From NCBI GenBank assembly GCA_036703985.1, contig DATNQN010000010.1, positions 1 through 64,000 of the forward strand: a stretch of 64,000 nucleotides of DNA, read 5' to 3'. This DNA comes from Leptolyngbyaceae cyanobacterium (GTDB lineage: Bacteria; Cyanobacteriota; Cyanobacteriia; Cyanobacteriales; Aerosakkonemataceae). Below are positions 9,929-19,677 of the stretch, piece after piece. The stretch's first letter is position 1, and the number at the start of each line of letters is the position of its first letter. The position numbers were made by a program, and so were the translations under genes. The notes beneath the pieces were generated by a model. It was given only the letters and a program-made list of their open reading frames with translations. It did no database searches and was not told where the DNA came from.

Positions 9929-10069
9929 CTATTTATAGCAACTGACGAGAGTCGATTAAGTCATTCTTAATTGCTGAAAGCCTTGATTCTAGACCCTTTT
10001 TACCCAAGCCCCGTTTTTTCATACTTACTTACTTAATCGGATGCTAAGTAATTCTAATTTGGATAATTC

Positions 10070-10468
10070 TCAATTTTTTACTGATTTACCAGATAACAAA
10101 ATATTGATGCTCTTTAAGATTTCTGATAAATCGGAATTTTTGCTTAAAAAAGCATCGGCTGCCGCACAAATTTTCTGACCTTCGTCCAAATCATTGATTC
10201 CCAGCCATCCAGTGATTAAAATGAATGAAGGCGGCGGATTTAATTGTTTTTTCAAAATTTCAATTAAATCACAGCCATTTTTAACATCGATTTCTGCGTC
10301 CAGAGTTAGCGAAAAATCTATAATAACTAAATCATAACTTTGATGATTCAGGCTTTCTAGAAAACTACTTATTTCTGTAAAAGTGGTAATTTCCCAATAA
10401 TTCTTTAAGAAAGCTTGGATGACAAAACAAAAATCTTCATTATCATCCAATATGGCAATTTTAGGCAT
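10070..10468 (-). CDS. Single-domain response regulator (receiver)
   Basis: 132-residue CheY-like receiver without an output domain. Acidic pocket near the N-terminus (ILDDNED), phospho-acceptor Asp51 in VIIDFS, and a Lys in FLSKNSD as the conserved switch lysine. It is the last gene of a minus-strand set after the other receiver (about 45 bases) and the GAF kinase, so it probably takes phosphate from that kinase. The ATG of MPKIAIL is preferred to an upstream TTG because the receiver fold starts there. Confidence 0.88.
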   Translation of the reverse strand: MPKIAILDDNEDFCFVIQAFLKNYWEITTFTEISSFLESLNHQSYDLVIIDFSLTLDAEIDVKNGCDLIEILKKQLNPPPSFILITGWLGINDLDEGQKICAAADAFLSKNSDLSEILKSINILLSGKSVKN

Positions 10469-10513
10469 AACTTGCAATTCTAATTAGTTAATACAGCGAA
10501 GTTGAAAATAACA

Positions 10514-10915
10514 TTATGCTTGTTTATTATGGTGGCATTGGAGCAAAAAATCCAAAAATAAGTTAAAATCTGTAATTGGTTTGGCAAATAATCCATCTGC
10601 TAAGGATATTTTCATAAATTCTTGTTGTTCGTTTAACATAGCATAAGCCGTAACTAAAACGATGGGAAGATTGGCGGTTGTAGTTTGGGTTTTCAATAAT
10701 CGAGATAAATCTGCACCGCTAACTAACTGACCTTTCCACTTTGCACCGGGCAGATTGATATCCATAATTACTAAGTCTATATTTCCGGATTCGCATTTTT
10801 GAAAAACTTCGACTGGTTCATCAGTAATAGAAACGTCGTGACCGCCAAGGCACTGGATCAGCTTGGCAGTTGCTTCGGCTAGAAGGGGATCGTCATCTAC
10901 TAGAAGAATTTTCAA
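10514..10915 (-). CDS. Single-domain response regulator (receiver)
   Basis: 133-residue CheY-like receiver. VDDDPLL gives the acidic pocket, Asp52 in VIMDINLPG is the phospho-acceptor, TAYA is the conserved Thr switch and FAKPI holds the Lys. I chose the TTG start because AGAGGTG lies 4 bases upstream of it and the fold begins at once (LKILLVDDD); the upstream ATG has no visible ribosome site and would add 14 non-conserved residues. It lies between the kinase gene and the second receiver on the same strand. Confidence 0.88.
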   Translation of the reverse strand: MKILLVDDDPLLAEATAKLIQCLGGHDVSITDEPVEVFQKCESGNIDLVIMDINLPGAKWKGQLVSGADLSRLLKTQTTTANLPIVLVTAYAMLNEQQEFMKISLADGLFAKPITDFNLFLDFLLQCHHNKQA

Positions 10916-11039
10916 ATTACACCTCTTAATATTAATTGAAAATTTTTGATAGAACAAAATATCGCCTTGGCGATCGCTATGTAAAAACTATGCTAATAAA
11001 TTGGCAGTATTTAGGATAGAATATATCGAGATTCATAGC

Positions 11040-13088
11040 CTATTTTTGAGAATTTTCTTCAACTTTGACGGCTTCTGTAGAAGGGAGAGTGAAAGTTACT
11101 GTTGTGCCTTGATTTCTGCCTGCACTATGTAAATGGATAGAACCCCCCATGAGTTCTACCAAACGTTTGCAAATAGCTAAACCAAGACCCGTGCCGCCGT
11201 AATGCCTTTTAATCGAGCCATCTTCTTGCACGAAAGGTTCAAACAAAATTTCCTTTTGCTTCATATCAATGCCAATACCAGTGTCAGTTACGGCAATTTC
11301 AACCATAGGCCGATCTAGTTGCGCGATCGCTTTGATGCAAACCGATCCGTTGGCGGTAAATTTTAAGGAATTAGACAGCAAATTAGTGAGAATTTGTCTG
11401 AACTTGCCTTTATCTGCGTAAACCGAATCAACTTCGCATTCAACAATTAACTCTACTCCTTTACGCTGGCTTTCCAGAATAAATAAGTCTCTTAGTTGTT
11501 CGAGAACGGGGGTAAGATTAACTGGCTGCAAATTCAGGGTTACTCCACCTGCTTCAATTTTAGCAATGTCTAGTACGTCGTTGACGATCGCAACTAAATT
11601 TTCAGCGGATTGATGTGCGACATTGATATATTTTTTTAATTCTTCTTCATTGCTGTAAAAACCTTCTTTGAGCAGTTTTAAATAATTTAATGTAGAGGCT
11701 AGTGGAGTTCGCAATTCATGGCTGGTGGAGGCTAGAAAGTTTGATTTCAAGCGATTGGCTTCTTCGGCAACTGCACGGGCAGCACTTAATTCCAGGTTAT
11801 TCATTTCGAGTTGGTAAAGCTGATTTTGCATTAAACCCATAGCTAAATGAATTGCCAGTGATTGAATTAATTCGGTGTCTTCGCGCGACCATTCGGGAGG
11901 TTGGTTACGTTTCAATTCTCGCCACATTTGGAAGGATTCGCGAGGTCGCTGTTGGCGTTCGTCTTTATCCCAATATCCTGCCCATTTGGTTTCAATATCG
12001 TTAGCATTTCGGAAGATAGTTAAATAACCAAGGGATTGCTGGCTGTATTGGAGAGGCATGACTAATATGCCTCGAATAGGGGTTGATTGAAAAGCCCAAA
12101 TCAAAGATTCTAGCTGTGGTTCTTGGTAAATGTCACTAACAGTGTGTACGTTGCGAAAATTAGTTGATGGGAAAGGCTGGTTTTGGTGGTGGATTAATTT
12201 TTGCCAGAAAGGATGATCTTCTAGTAAGTTTTGTTCTCGATTATTTAATAATGTTGGCTGAATACCGCAGGTGTAGAGAGCGGGTGAGTTTTTGCCTATA
12301 CAAGTAAGATATAGTCTGCCACCAGAACTATGTACTGCTCTGACGGCTCTTTCGATCGCAAGTTGCAAAATTTCTTCGATGTTGCGGGGTGAGTGCAGTA
12401 GGGTGGTGATTTGATTGATGATGGATTCTCGACGGACTTGTTCGCGAGTTTGACTGAGGAGTTCGGATTGCGCGATCGCAATTGATAGCTGATCTGCAAT
12501 AATTTGCACTAACTGCAAATCTTCTATGCTAAAAGCTTGGGGTAAGGAATGGTGAGATACCAGTAATCCCCACAAATTTCCTTGGTGAAAAATCGGTACT
12601 ACTAAAGAGGACTGCACCCCCATCCCAGTGAGATAATCCACATGACAAGGGTCTACCGCACGCTGAAGAATATCTTCTATTGGCTGTCGATACAGGTCTT
12701 CAATGGTAAGATGGGCGGTGCTGAGCGGGCGATCGCTACGACTCAGTAAAATTTTCTGTGCAGCTACATCTACGATCGATCTTTGTTGTGCTTTAATAAA
12801 CATCTCCCGTGCAGATGGGGGAATATCGTCAGCCGGAAAATTCAGTCCTTTTAAAGACGGTAGGCGATTGTTCGCCACAGATTCAGCAATTACCTGTCCG
12901 CTACCATCAGGATGAAAACGATAAACTTTCACTCGGTCTGTTTGTAAAAATAAACGCATTTCTGCCACAGTCGCTGACAAAATTTCCTCTAGTTCTAGCG
13001 ACTGCCGAATCCGATTAGTTATCCTATGCAGCAATCCTCCGTAACTAAGAATTTCTGCTACATCTTTTGGCTTTTTCGGGCTACTCAT
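11040..13088 (-). CDS. GAF-GAF sensor histidine kinase, cyanobacteriochrome-like
   Basis: 682 residues. The first GAF domain (about 29-210) has the features of bilin-binding cyanobacteriochrome GAFs: FPADDIPP, SIVDVA, and Cys148-His in PCHVDYLTGMGV, the place of the chromophore-linking Cys. A second GAF follows (about 230-425). The HisKA dimerisation domain has the phospho-acceptor His457 in SHELRTPL, and the HATPase domain has NLLSNSLKFT, TGIGI and GTGLGLA. No membrane segment, so it is a soluble sensor. Two receivers follow on the same strand. Whether it binds a bilin needs a spectrum; many relatives with CH motifs do, some do not. Confidence 0.9.
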   Translation of the reverse strand: MSSPKKPKDVAEILSYGGLLHRITNRIRQSLELEEILSATVAEMRLFLQTDRVKVYRFHPDGSGQVIAESVANNRLPSLKGLNFPADDIPPSAREMFIKAQQRSIVDVAAQKILLSRSDRPLSTAHLTIEDLYRQPIEDILQRAVDPCHVDYLTGMGVQSSLVVPIFHQGNLWGLLVSHHSLPQAFSIEDLQLVQIIADQLSIAIAQSELLSQTREQVRRESIINQITTLLHSPRNIEEILQLAIERAVRAVHSSGGRLYLTCIGKNSPALYTCGIQPTLLNNREQNLLEDHPFWQKLIHHQNQPFPSTNFRNVHTVSDIYQEPQLESLIWAFQSTPIRGILVMPLQYSQQSLGYLTIFRNANDIETKWAGYWDKDERQQRPRESFQMWRELKRNQPPEWSREDTELIQSLAIHLAMGLMQNQLYQLEMNNLELSAARAVAEEANRLKSNFLASTSHELRTPLASTLNYLKLLKEGFYSNEEELKKYINVAHQSAENLVAIVNDVLDIAKIEAGGVTLNLQPVNLTPVLEQLRDLFILESQRKGVELIVECEVDSVYADKGKFRQILTNLLSNSLKFTANGSVCIKAIAQLDRPMVEIAVTDTGIGIDMKQKEILFEPFVQEDGSIKRHYGGTGLGLAICKRLVELMGGSIHLHSAGRNQGTTVTFTLPSTEAVKVEENSQK

Positions 13089-13590
13089 TTCTCTATTTTT
13101 TCTTATGTCAAAATTTATTGAAAAATTTATTATTTTATTATAGCTCTGGTTACTTTACCAGCAAGCTTGAAGTAGCTATGAATAATGGTAATTATCATAA
13201 CACTCGCCCCAACGGGTAATTATTTGTACCCAGTAAAAAAAATTACCCCGATCGGGGATGGGAAAATCGGCAGAATTATTTGATTTTTACTTAATGTTTT
13301 CCCGAGCTAAAACTTATTAATTACTTTGCCAACACAGTAAGAATATGCTCTTTTCAGAAAAACGTTATTTCCGGTTAATTAGATAACTACAGAGTAAGAC
13401 AAATAGCCACTCTCAATGACTGGCAAACACAACATCTACAAACTCAAGTTGCTAGTTATCAAATTGAAACAGGGAAGCGCTAGAGTAAATCGGGAAAAGT
13501 TTTGTTAGCGTAGCACGATTTGAATTATTCTCTCATCCCACTACCTGCTAACATTCCAAACCCTATAACTCTAGCAACTTACGTTACAAA
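13089..13590. other. 500-base spacer with a possible gene remnant
   Basis: No intact gene. A CCCCGATCGGGG palindrome lies near 13248. From 13379 to 13483 the plus strand reads 34 protein-like codons (LDNYRVRQIATL, then NDWQTQHLQTQVASYQIETG) ending in TAG, preceded in frame by a stop, which looks like the decayed end of a gene I cannot name. The remainder looks like promoter region for the kinase gene. Confidence 0.45.
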
Positions 13591-14661
13591 TTAAAACGCT
13601 GCCATCTCAGGTTGAAAATCTTCTGCTTGCCAGCTAATATCGGCATCATCAATAGCAGCAAGACGTGCAATAGCACCATTAATGATTTCTAAACCTTGGA
13701 CGAGGTTTTCTACTACAGCTAATTGACCGCGTAATTCTGCTGCGCCGGGAAAACCTTTCGCATACCAAGTCATGTGTTTGCGTGCTTGCCGAATACCCCT
13801 TTCTCCCTTATATTCCCAGAGAGCTTGTAAATGATCTCTAGCGCATTCTAAACGTTCGATGGGAGAGGGAATTGGTTTTTCCGTCCCCGTTTTCAAGAAA
13901 TAGTCAATTTCTCCCACTAAGAAAGGATAACCGAGCGTTCCTCTAGAACACATCACCCCATCAGCACCAGTTTCTTCCAAGCAACGAACAGCAGCTTCTA
14001 CAGAAAAAATATCCCCATTAGCAATCACGGGAATCGACAAAATTTCCTTAACTTTGCGAATCCATTCCCATTTGGCATTGCCATTATAACCTTGAGCGCG
14101 AGTGCGACCGTGAACGGTGATCATTTTCGCGCCAGCATCTTCCATTCTCTTCGCAAAATCGAGAATATTGATTTCTTTATCCGACCAACCGATGCGAGTT
14201 TTTACCGTTACGGGAACCTCCACAGCTTTGGTGACTTCTCGCACGATTGCTTCTGCTACTTCCGGTTGTCGCAATAAAGAAGAACCGCCACCATTTTTAG
14301 TAATTTTATTAACGGGGCAACCCATATTAATATCAACAGTATCAGCCCCTTCTTCCACTGCTTTCACGGCAGCTTCCGCTAAAAAATCCGGACGACAATC
14401 AAATAGTTGAATGCTAATCGGTCTTTCATTGGGGTCTACCTCCATGATTTTGGGCAACTGTTTGACGTAGTGCAGTCCCGTTGCGTTTACCATTTCGGTA
14501 TACATCATCGATTCTGGCGCATAGCGACGCACCAGACGACGGAACACCAAGTCGGTGACGCCTGAAAGGGGAGATTGTAGCACCCGACTTTTCACTTCAA
14601 AGTTGCCGATGAAAAGCGGAGTGGAAAGTCTTTGTTGAAGAAAAGGAGATAGAAAGACCAT
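13591..14661 (-). CDS. dusB: tRNA-dihydrouridine synthase
   Basis: FMN enzyme that reduces uridine to dihydrouridine in the tRNA D-loop. The TIM-barrel start SPLSGVTD, substrate/FMN motif DINMGCPVNKI with catalytic Cys115, the VTVKTRIGW strand, the ITVHGRTRAQGY motif and PVIANGDI are all present; the C-terminal helical recognition domain follows from about 250. 356 residues is normal. The DusB assignment rests on similarity in motif wording; cyanobacteria usually have one or two Dus proteins and position specificity is not readable. Apparently monocistronic. Confidence 0.92.
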   Translation of the reverse strand: MVFLSPFLQQRLSTPLFIGNFEVKSRVLQSPLSGVTDLVFRRLVRRYAPESMMYTEMVNATGLHYVKQLPKIMEVDPNERPISIQLFDCRPDFLAEAAVKAVEEGADTVDINMGCPVNKITKNGGGSSLLRQPEVAEAIVREVTKAVEVPVTVKTRIGWSDKEINILDFAKRMEDAGAKMITVHGRTRAQGYNGNAKWEWIRKVKEILSIPVIANGDIFSVEAAVRCLEETGADGVMCSRGTLGYPFLVGEIDYFLKTGTEKPIPSPIERLECARDHLQALWEYKGERGIRQARKHMTWYAKGFPGAAELRGQLAVVENLVQGLEIINGAIARLAAIDDADISWQAEDFQPEMAAF

Positions 14662-14766
14662 ATGGACTGCAAGGAGATCGAGCTTTTCTATTGTAGATTA
14701 CTATTAGGTACGTTGTTGCGCTTCAGTGCTATTAAAGATAGCTTTAAAGAGCAACAACCTACTTTT

Positions 14767-15447
14767 TTATTCTGGCAATTCACCAAATCTTTCTCGATAT
14801 CGAGCTAATAATTCTTCTGCTTGCCTTGACTTTTCTTCTGCTGTCAGATAGCGATTACCTCGCTCATCAAACCAATAGAGTACCTCAAGTTGAGAATCCC
14901 CATCATTATATCGACCTCTACCAATTCCTAAACCAATTTCCGGCATCCAAAAAGGTTCACCAATTTGCTGTTCATACTCACCATTAATTAATTGATAAAC
15001 TTCAAAAGGTTGATGTTGGTCGCGCCGCCAATAGTAAGGGTTGTAAACCACATAATACAATACTCCTAATTTGGCATAAATATCCATCTTTTTATCGTAT
15101 TCGCCGCCGTAAGTTTGCGAGACTATTTCAAGGGCGAAAATCGGGGGAATATTATTTTCTTCCCAAACTACATAACTTAGGCGCAGAGTATCACCTTTAA
15201 ACCGTTCTACTCCTAAACTTAAAAAGCCATCGGGAACAACAGGTACGAGATGACTAACTCCCGTCGTGTGATAAACTGCCATATCCACGCCAAAGAACCA
15301 ATCATTGCGTTGATTCCAGTAGAATTTGAGCAAGAATAAAAGTAAATTGGGAATAAAGTTTTGATTTTCGTTATCCACAGGTGTATCGTCGGAATTAGGC
15401 AGTTCAGAACCAGTTGGTAAGCGAATTTCTGGATTAAACTGTACCAT
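14767..15447 (-). CDS. Uma2 family (DUF820) putative restriction endonuclease-like protein
   Basis: Cyanobacteria-expanded family with a PD-(D/E)XK nuclease-like fold. Visible core elements are VDMAVY and VVPDGFLSLG (acidic residue of the core), FALEIVSQTY (the E-x-V strand) and KMDIYAKLGVLYYVVYNP, the helix-strand that usually follows. The C-terminal SRQAEELLARYRERFGELP is the charged helix common in this family. I start at MVQFNPEIRLP, the usual beginning; an upstream in-frame ATG would add 26 unrelated residues. Cellular role unknown; these proteins are scattered and often in many copies per genome. Confidence 0.85.
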   Translation of the reverse strand: MVQFNPEIRLPTGSELPNSDDTPVDNENQNFIPNLLLFLLKFYWNQRNDWFFGVDMAVYHTTGVSHLVPVVPDGFLSLGVERFKGDTLRLSYVVWEENNIPPIFALEIVSQTYGGEYDKKMDIYAKLGVLYYVVYNPYYWRRDQHQPFEVYQLINGEYEQQIGEPFWMPEIGLGIGRGRYNDGDSQLEVLYWFDERGNRYLTAEEKSRQAEELLARYRERFGELPE

Positions 15448-15788
15448 ATGAAGCTGGCAGATAATTGATTTATTAATTGTATCATTGAGAAACCGGATAT
15501 TACCATACAAAGGTAATTGCCTCAAAGAGATTTATTTTTATTTATCTTAAAAAATCTTTATCACAAGTGTATGGTTGCTTAATTGGGAGCAGCTTTTATT
15601 TTATTAAAAATTCCCTTTTGGGAAGCAAAAATTAAATTATGGAGAAACCGGATTTGCTTGAGCAGGTAATTCCGGGTTGTGTGCTTCAGAATTACCTAGC
15701 AAGATAGGCGGAGATTGCCATTAAGCGAACTACTTGACATAAAACATCTGTTAGCGGTAATTTAGACAAAGATTAATGTATATTAAGG
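15448..15788. other. Spacer with one short hairpin
   Basis: AT-rich. GGTAATTC at 15665 and GAATTACC at 15689 can pair as an 8-bp stem. The rest shows no gene. The deletion that removed the front half of the adjacent transporter gene probably ended near its right edge. Confidence 0.4.
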
Positions 15789-16220
15789 TGGCAAAGAGAC
15801 GGTACGGCAGTAGTTTCTGCGATTCTTTATGCTGCCTATATTTTAGTGGTCAAACAATTACGAAAAGCCGTAAAAACAACCACTGTACTTTTTTGGATTT
15901 CTGCGCTGGGAAGCTTAGTTACCTTACCTATTGTTCTGTTGACGGAAGATCGCCTTTTTCCCATTTCTTTTAACGGTTGGCTGATTGCGATCGCGCTAGC
16001 TTTAATCTGTCAAGCTTTAGGACAAGGATTAATTGCATATAGCCTCAATAACTTATCTGGCGGATTAGTTGCACTGTCTCATTTATCAGAACCAATTTTA
16101 ACAGGATTGTTAGCATGGCTGATTTTTGCAGAGCGGTTAGATTGGTTTTCAGGAACGGCTTTTATAATGATTATGCTAGGCTTGTATTTAGCTGTTTTCA
16201 GTTCTTCTGCTGTTAATTAA
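15789..16220 (+). pseudogene. DMT/EamA transporter, N-terminal half missing
   Basis: The reading frame opens right after a stop and runs through WQRDGTAVVSAILYAAYIL into VVKQLRKAVKTTTVLFWISA and on to a normal C-terminus (GLLAWLIFAERLDWFSGTAF). This matches only the second EamA repeat with about five membrane segments; intact members have ten segments and about 290-300 residues. The homologous part begins before any start codon in frame, so the gene is 5'-truncated. A 124-residue product from an internal ATG is possible but would lack the first bundle. Confidence 0.82.
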
Positions 16221-16284
16221 GGAAGCAGAACTTGTACTTTATGCAACCTAATTAATCTTGGGATAAAAATTTGCGATCGCCCTA

Positions 16285-17181
16285 TTACCTACGCTCTAAC
16301 CAAACCTCTAAATCAGCTAAACTAGCAAAGTCGAAAATAGCATCACCTAAAGCCATTAAATCATCTGATGATAACTGTTCCAAACGATTCATTATTTCCG
16401 CTGGAATTTCGCCAAATCGTCGGCTTAATAGTCGCTGCACTATTGTTAGTTGACCGATTTGTATTCCTTCAGCACGACTAAATTCGATCGAGCCTATTTG
16501 TTCCGCCATAAATTGTTCGCGCCTTTCCAAATCGTCTAACTCTTCTACGCTTAAATTGATCCGATTTGCGATCGCAAATGCTTTATCAATTTCTGGCACA
16601 GTAGCCATCTTGTCTGGCACTACTTCCAAATCCGGTGCTTTTCGCAAAAAATATAGCCATTTATCCGTTACACTTTCTAATTCTTCTAAAGTTTTCTGAA
16701 ATTTCGGCAACTCCACAAACACCAACTCAATCGGATATTCTGGATAATCAAATAACTGCTGCCTTTCTTTAAAAATAAATTGGGAAATCACCGTCGCCGA
16801 AAATTCAAACAGATTAAAATCGAGAATAGCTACAGAAATTAAAGGTCTAACTCTGGGATATTCATCTCCAATTCTCAATTGATTGGCATAAGTTTTAGCG
16901 GCATTATAAACAATTCGTTTAGTAAAGGCAGGCACGTTGAAAGCTTGCATTTCAATCAAGACATTTTGCCCGGTACTTAATTTAGCTTTCACATCGAAGT
17001 AAGTATTTTTCAAAGCCGAAATACGACCAGGAGCGTAGGGGTCAATAATTTCTAAGCTGACAATGACAGGCTGACCTTGATAAAGAATTGCATTGAGAAA
17101 ACTGATGAGAATATCTTGACTTTCATCAGATCCAAAAATCTTTTTGAAGGCGTAATCTGTTTTGGGATTAATAAATTGCAT
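16285..17181 (-). CDS. Rpn family recombination-promoting nuclease/putative transposase (PD-(D/E)XK)
   Basis: 298 residues. The N-terminal signature NPKTDYAFKKIFG, then YFDVKAKLSTGQNVLIEMQ (Asp and Glu-x-Gln of the nuclease core) and KRIVYNAAKTYANQL, are diagnostic of the Rpn/PDDEXK_2 family. The C-terminal LLSRRFGEIPAEIMNRLEQLS with a following DLADLEVWLERR-type helix is the usual cyanobacterial tail. The family is annotated as transposase-like, but no inverted repeats are visible at its edges. It stands divergent from dnaK. Confidence 0.9.
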   Translation of the reverse strand: MQFINPKTDYAFKKIFGSDESQDILISFLNAILYQGQPVIVSLEIIDPYAPGRISALKNTYFDVKAKLSTGQNVLIEMQAFNVPAFTKRIVYNAAKTYANQLRIGDEYPRVRPLISVAILDFNLFEFSATVISQFIFKERQQLFDYPEYPIELVFVELPKFQKTLEELESVTDKWLYFLRKAPDLEVVPDKMATVPEIDKAFAIANRINLSVEELDDLERREQFMAEQIGSIEFSRAEGIQIGQLTIVQRLLSRRFGEIPAEIMNRLEQLSSDDLMALGDAIFDFASLADLEVWLERR

Positions 17182-17638
17182 ATTTAGTTTAATATTTGAT
17201 TTAAATTTGCTTAATTAAGTATTAGTTTAACATTGCAAGTCTAAAGCAGGCGGGTTTTTCAGCTTTCACCCGCTAATGTCCCTCGCTTTTTACCCATCTG
17301 GCGGCAAATACAACTTATTTATTACGGTTCACCCTAAACCGGGAATCGGTAGGTAAGCCTACTATTAATTGCAGTGGCAGCGAAAAATGTAAGTGGCGAC
17401 AGCTACACTACTCTTTTTGAAAGGTAACCGTCCTGCAACAGGTTCGGGAAACCCCCCTTCAAGAGAGCGCTAACCCCGATCAGTATAGAGAATAGTCATT
17501 CTGTGAAACAGTATTAAAGCTGGACAAAGCTGCTGACTAGACTCGGTTGTTGCCGTTTTTAGTTGGAGCCTTCCCTAAGCTTCATCTGGTCAATCAAGAA
17601 GCAAAAATTTTGTAGTTAACTGGAACCCGAAGACTCAT
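17182..17638 (+). promoter_or_regulatory. Long dnaK upstream region
   Basis: 457 bases between divergent genes. No CIRCE element (TTAGCACTC with spaced GAGTGCTAA) is visible, so HrcA control is not indicated. The half next to dnaK is less AT-rich and includes small hairpins (GTAGG-TAA-GCCTAC and CCTG-CAA-CAGG), which suggests a structured 5' leader. No known riboswitch class was recognised. Confidence 0.45.
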
Positions 17639-19552
17639 ATGGCAAAAGTAGTTGGAATAGACTTAGGTACGACTAACTCCTGTGTGGCTGTAATGGAAGG
17701 TGGTAAACCCACAGTTATTGCCAATGCAGAGGGTTTTCGGACTACACCTTCCGTTGTAGCCTATGCAAAGAATGGCGATCGCTTAGTCGGTCAAATCGCC
17801 AAGCGCCAATCGGTGATGAACCCAGAAAACACCTTCTACTCCGTGAAGCGCTTTATCGGTCGTAAATTTGAAGAAATCACTCACGAAGCTACCGAAGTAT
17901 CTTATAAAGTGCTGCGGGATGGCAACGCCAACGTGAAATTGGATTGTCCCGCACAAGGCAAGCAATTTGCTCCGGAAGAAATTTCCGCGCAAGTACTTCG
18001 CAAACTAGTCGATGACGCTAGCAAATATTTGGGTGAAACGGTTACCCAAGCTGTAATTACCGTTCCCGCTTACTTCAACGATTCCCAACGGCAAGCAACT
18101 AAAGACGCTGGTAAGATTGCTGGGGTAGAAGTTCTGCGGATTATCAACGAACCTACCGCTGCTTCGCTGGCTTACGGTTTAGATAAGAAGAGCAACGAAA
18201 CGATCCTGGTATTTGACTTGGGTGGTGGTACGTTCGACGTATCGATTTTGGAAGTTGGTGACGGCGTGTTTGAAGTGCTGGCAACTTCTGGAGACACTCA
18301 CCTGGGTGGTGACGACTTCGATAAGAAAATCGTTGATTTCTTAGCCGAACAATTCAAGAAAGATGAAGGTATCGACCTGCGGAAGGACAGACAAGCGCTG
18401 CAACGTCTGACGGAAGCGGCAGAAAAAGCCAAGATCGAGTTGTCTAGCGTTACTCAAGCGGAAATCAACTTACCCTTCATCACCGCTACTCAGGACGGGC
18501 CAAAACATTTGGATCTGACTCTGACTCGCGCTAAATTTGAAGAATTGTGCTCCGATTTGATCGATCGTTGTCGTATTCCCGTCGAAAATGCGATCCGCGA
18601 TGCCAAAATCGACAAATCTGCACTTGATGAAATCGTGTTGGTAGGTGGTTCGACCCGGATTCCTGCCGTACAAGAATTGGTGAAACGGGTACTGGGTAAA
18701 GACCCCAACCAAAGCGTTAACCCGGATGAAGTGGTGGCAGTTGGTGCGGCGATTCAAGCTGGCGTTCTCGCTGGTGAAGTGAAAGACATCCTGCTACTCG
18801 ACGTAACTCCCCTGTCTTTGGGTGTGGAAACCTTGGGTGGCGTAATGACCAAGATTATCCCTCGCAACACCACCATTCCTACCAAGAAGTCGGAAGTGTT
18901 CTCGACGGCGGTTGATGGTCAAACTAACGTGGAAATTCACGTCCTGCAAGGTGAGCGGGAAATGTCCACTGATAACAAGAGTTTGGGAACTTTCCGCTTA
19001 GATGGTATTCCTCCCGCTCCCCGTGGCGTGCCTCAAATTGAAGTAATCTTCGATATCGACGCTAACGGTATTCTCAACGTTACTGCTAAGGATAAGGGTA
19101 CTGGTAAGGCACAGTCGATCAGCATCACTGGTGCTTCTACTCTGCCGAAGGATGAAGTTGAGAAAATGGTTAAGCAAGCCGAACAAAATGCGGCTGCTGA
19201 CAAGGAACGTCGCGAAAAGATCGATCGCAAAAACCAAGCTGACTCTTTGACATACCAAGCTGAAAAACAACTCAGCGAATTGGGTGACAAAGTTCCCGCC
19301 GCTGACAAGACTAAGCTGGAAGGTTTGATCAAAGACTTGAAAGATGCGGTTGCTAAAGACGACGACGAACGGATCAAGACTTTGATGCCAGAAGTGCAAC
19401 AAACTCTGTTCAGCATCGGTAGCAATATCTATCAACAAGCTGGCGGTGGTGCTGCTCCTGGTGGCCCAGAAGCTCCTGGTGGCGGCGGTTCTACCGGATC
19501 TGGTGACGGCGGCGATGATGTAATTGATGCTGAATTCTCGGAAACTAAGTAG
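17639..19552 (+). CDS. dnaK: Hsp70 chaperone DnaK (DnaK2 type)
   Basis: ATP-dependent chaperone that works with DnaJ and GrpE in the cytoplasm and at thylakoids. 637 residues, full length. Nucleotide-binding domain motifs: [13 protein letters not shown] at 6-18, [51 protein letters not shown]. Substrate-binding domain from about 390, then a Gly-rich linker and the acidic end [11 protein letters not shown]. The close fit to the highly conserved cyanobacterial major DnaK, rather than to DnaK1 or DnaK3 with their divergent tails, suggests DnaK2. No dnaJ or grpE adjoins it. A strong terminator follows. Confidence 0.98.
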   Translation: MAKVVGIDLGTTNSCVAVMEGGKPTVIANAEGFRTTPSVVAYAKNGDRLVGQIAKRQSVMNPENTFYSVKRFIGRKFEEITHEATEVSYKVLRDGNANVKLDCPAQGKQFAPEEISAQVLRKLVDDASKYLGETVTQAVITVPAYFNDSQRQATKDAGKIAGVEVLRIINEPTAASLAYGLDKKSNETILVFDLGGGTFDVSILEVGDGVFEVLATSGDTHLGGDDFDKKIVDFLAEQFKKDEGIDLRKDRQALQRLTEAAEKAKIELSSVTQAEINLPFITATQDGPKHLDLTLTRAKFEELCSDLIDRCRIPVENAIRDAKIDKSALDEIVLVGGSTRIPAVQELVKRVLGKDPNQSVNPDEVVAVGAAIQAGVLAGEVKDILLLDVTPLSLGVETLGGVMTKIIPRNTTIPTKKSEVFSTAVDGQTNVEIHVLQGEREMSTDNKSLGTFRLDGIPPAPRGVPQIEVIFDIDANGILNVTAKDKGTGKAQSISITGASTLPKDEVEKMVKQAEQNAAADKERREKIDRKNQADSLTYQAEKQLSELGDKVPAADKTKLEGLIKDLKDAVAKDDDERIKTLMPEVQQTLFSIGSNIYQQAGGGAAPGGPEAPGGGGSTGSGDGGDDVIDAEFSETK

Positions 19553-19590
19553 TCATTAGTCATTGGTCATTGGTCATCTGTCATTAGTGA
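19553..19590. repeat. GTCATTA/GTCATTG heptamer array
   Basis: Five tandem heptamers directly after the dnaK stop codon. This is the short tandemly repeated repetitive sequence type found throughout filamentous cyanobacteria; a related array lies at 59135-59218. Confidence 0.8.
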
Positions 19591-19610
19591 AAGTTAATCA
19601 GTGACGACAA

Positions 19611-19659
19611 AAGGGAAGAGGAAGAAAGTGCGATCGCTTTCTTTCTCTTCCTTTTTTTT
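19611..19659 (+). terminator. Rho-independent terminator of dnaK
   Basis: Stem of 15 bases (GGAAGAGGAAGAAAG against CTTTCTTTCTCTTCC, one G-T wobble), loop TGCGATCG containing part of a HIP1 site, followed by seven T residues. Confidence 0.85.
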
Positions 19660-19677
19660 ACTAAGCTTTATTTGTAG

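Noticed and set aside
16285-17181. Insertion sequence because the product is often called transposase
   Set aside because: No terminal inverted repeats or target duplication are visible; Rpn-family proteins are commonly stand-alone.
17182-17638. CIRCE/HrcA operator before dnaK
   Set aside because: No TTAGCACTC with matching inverted half was found on either strand.
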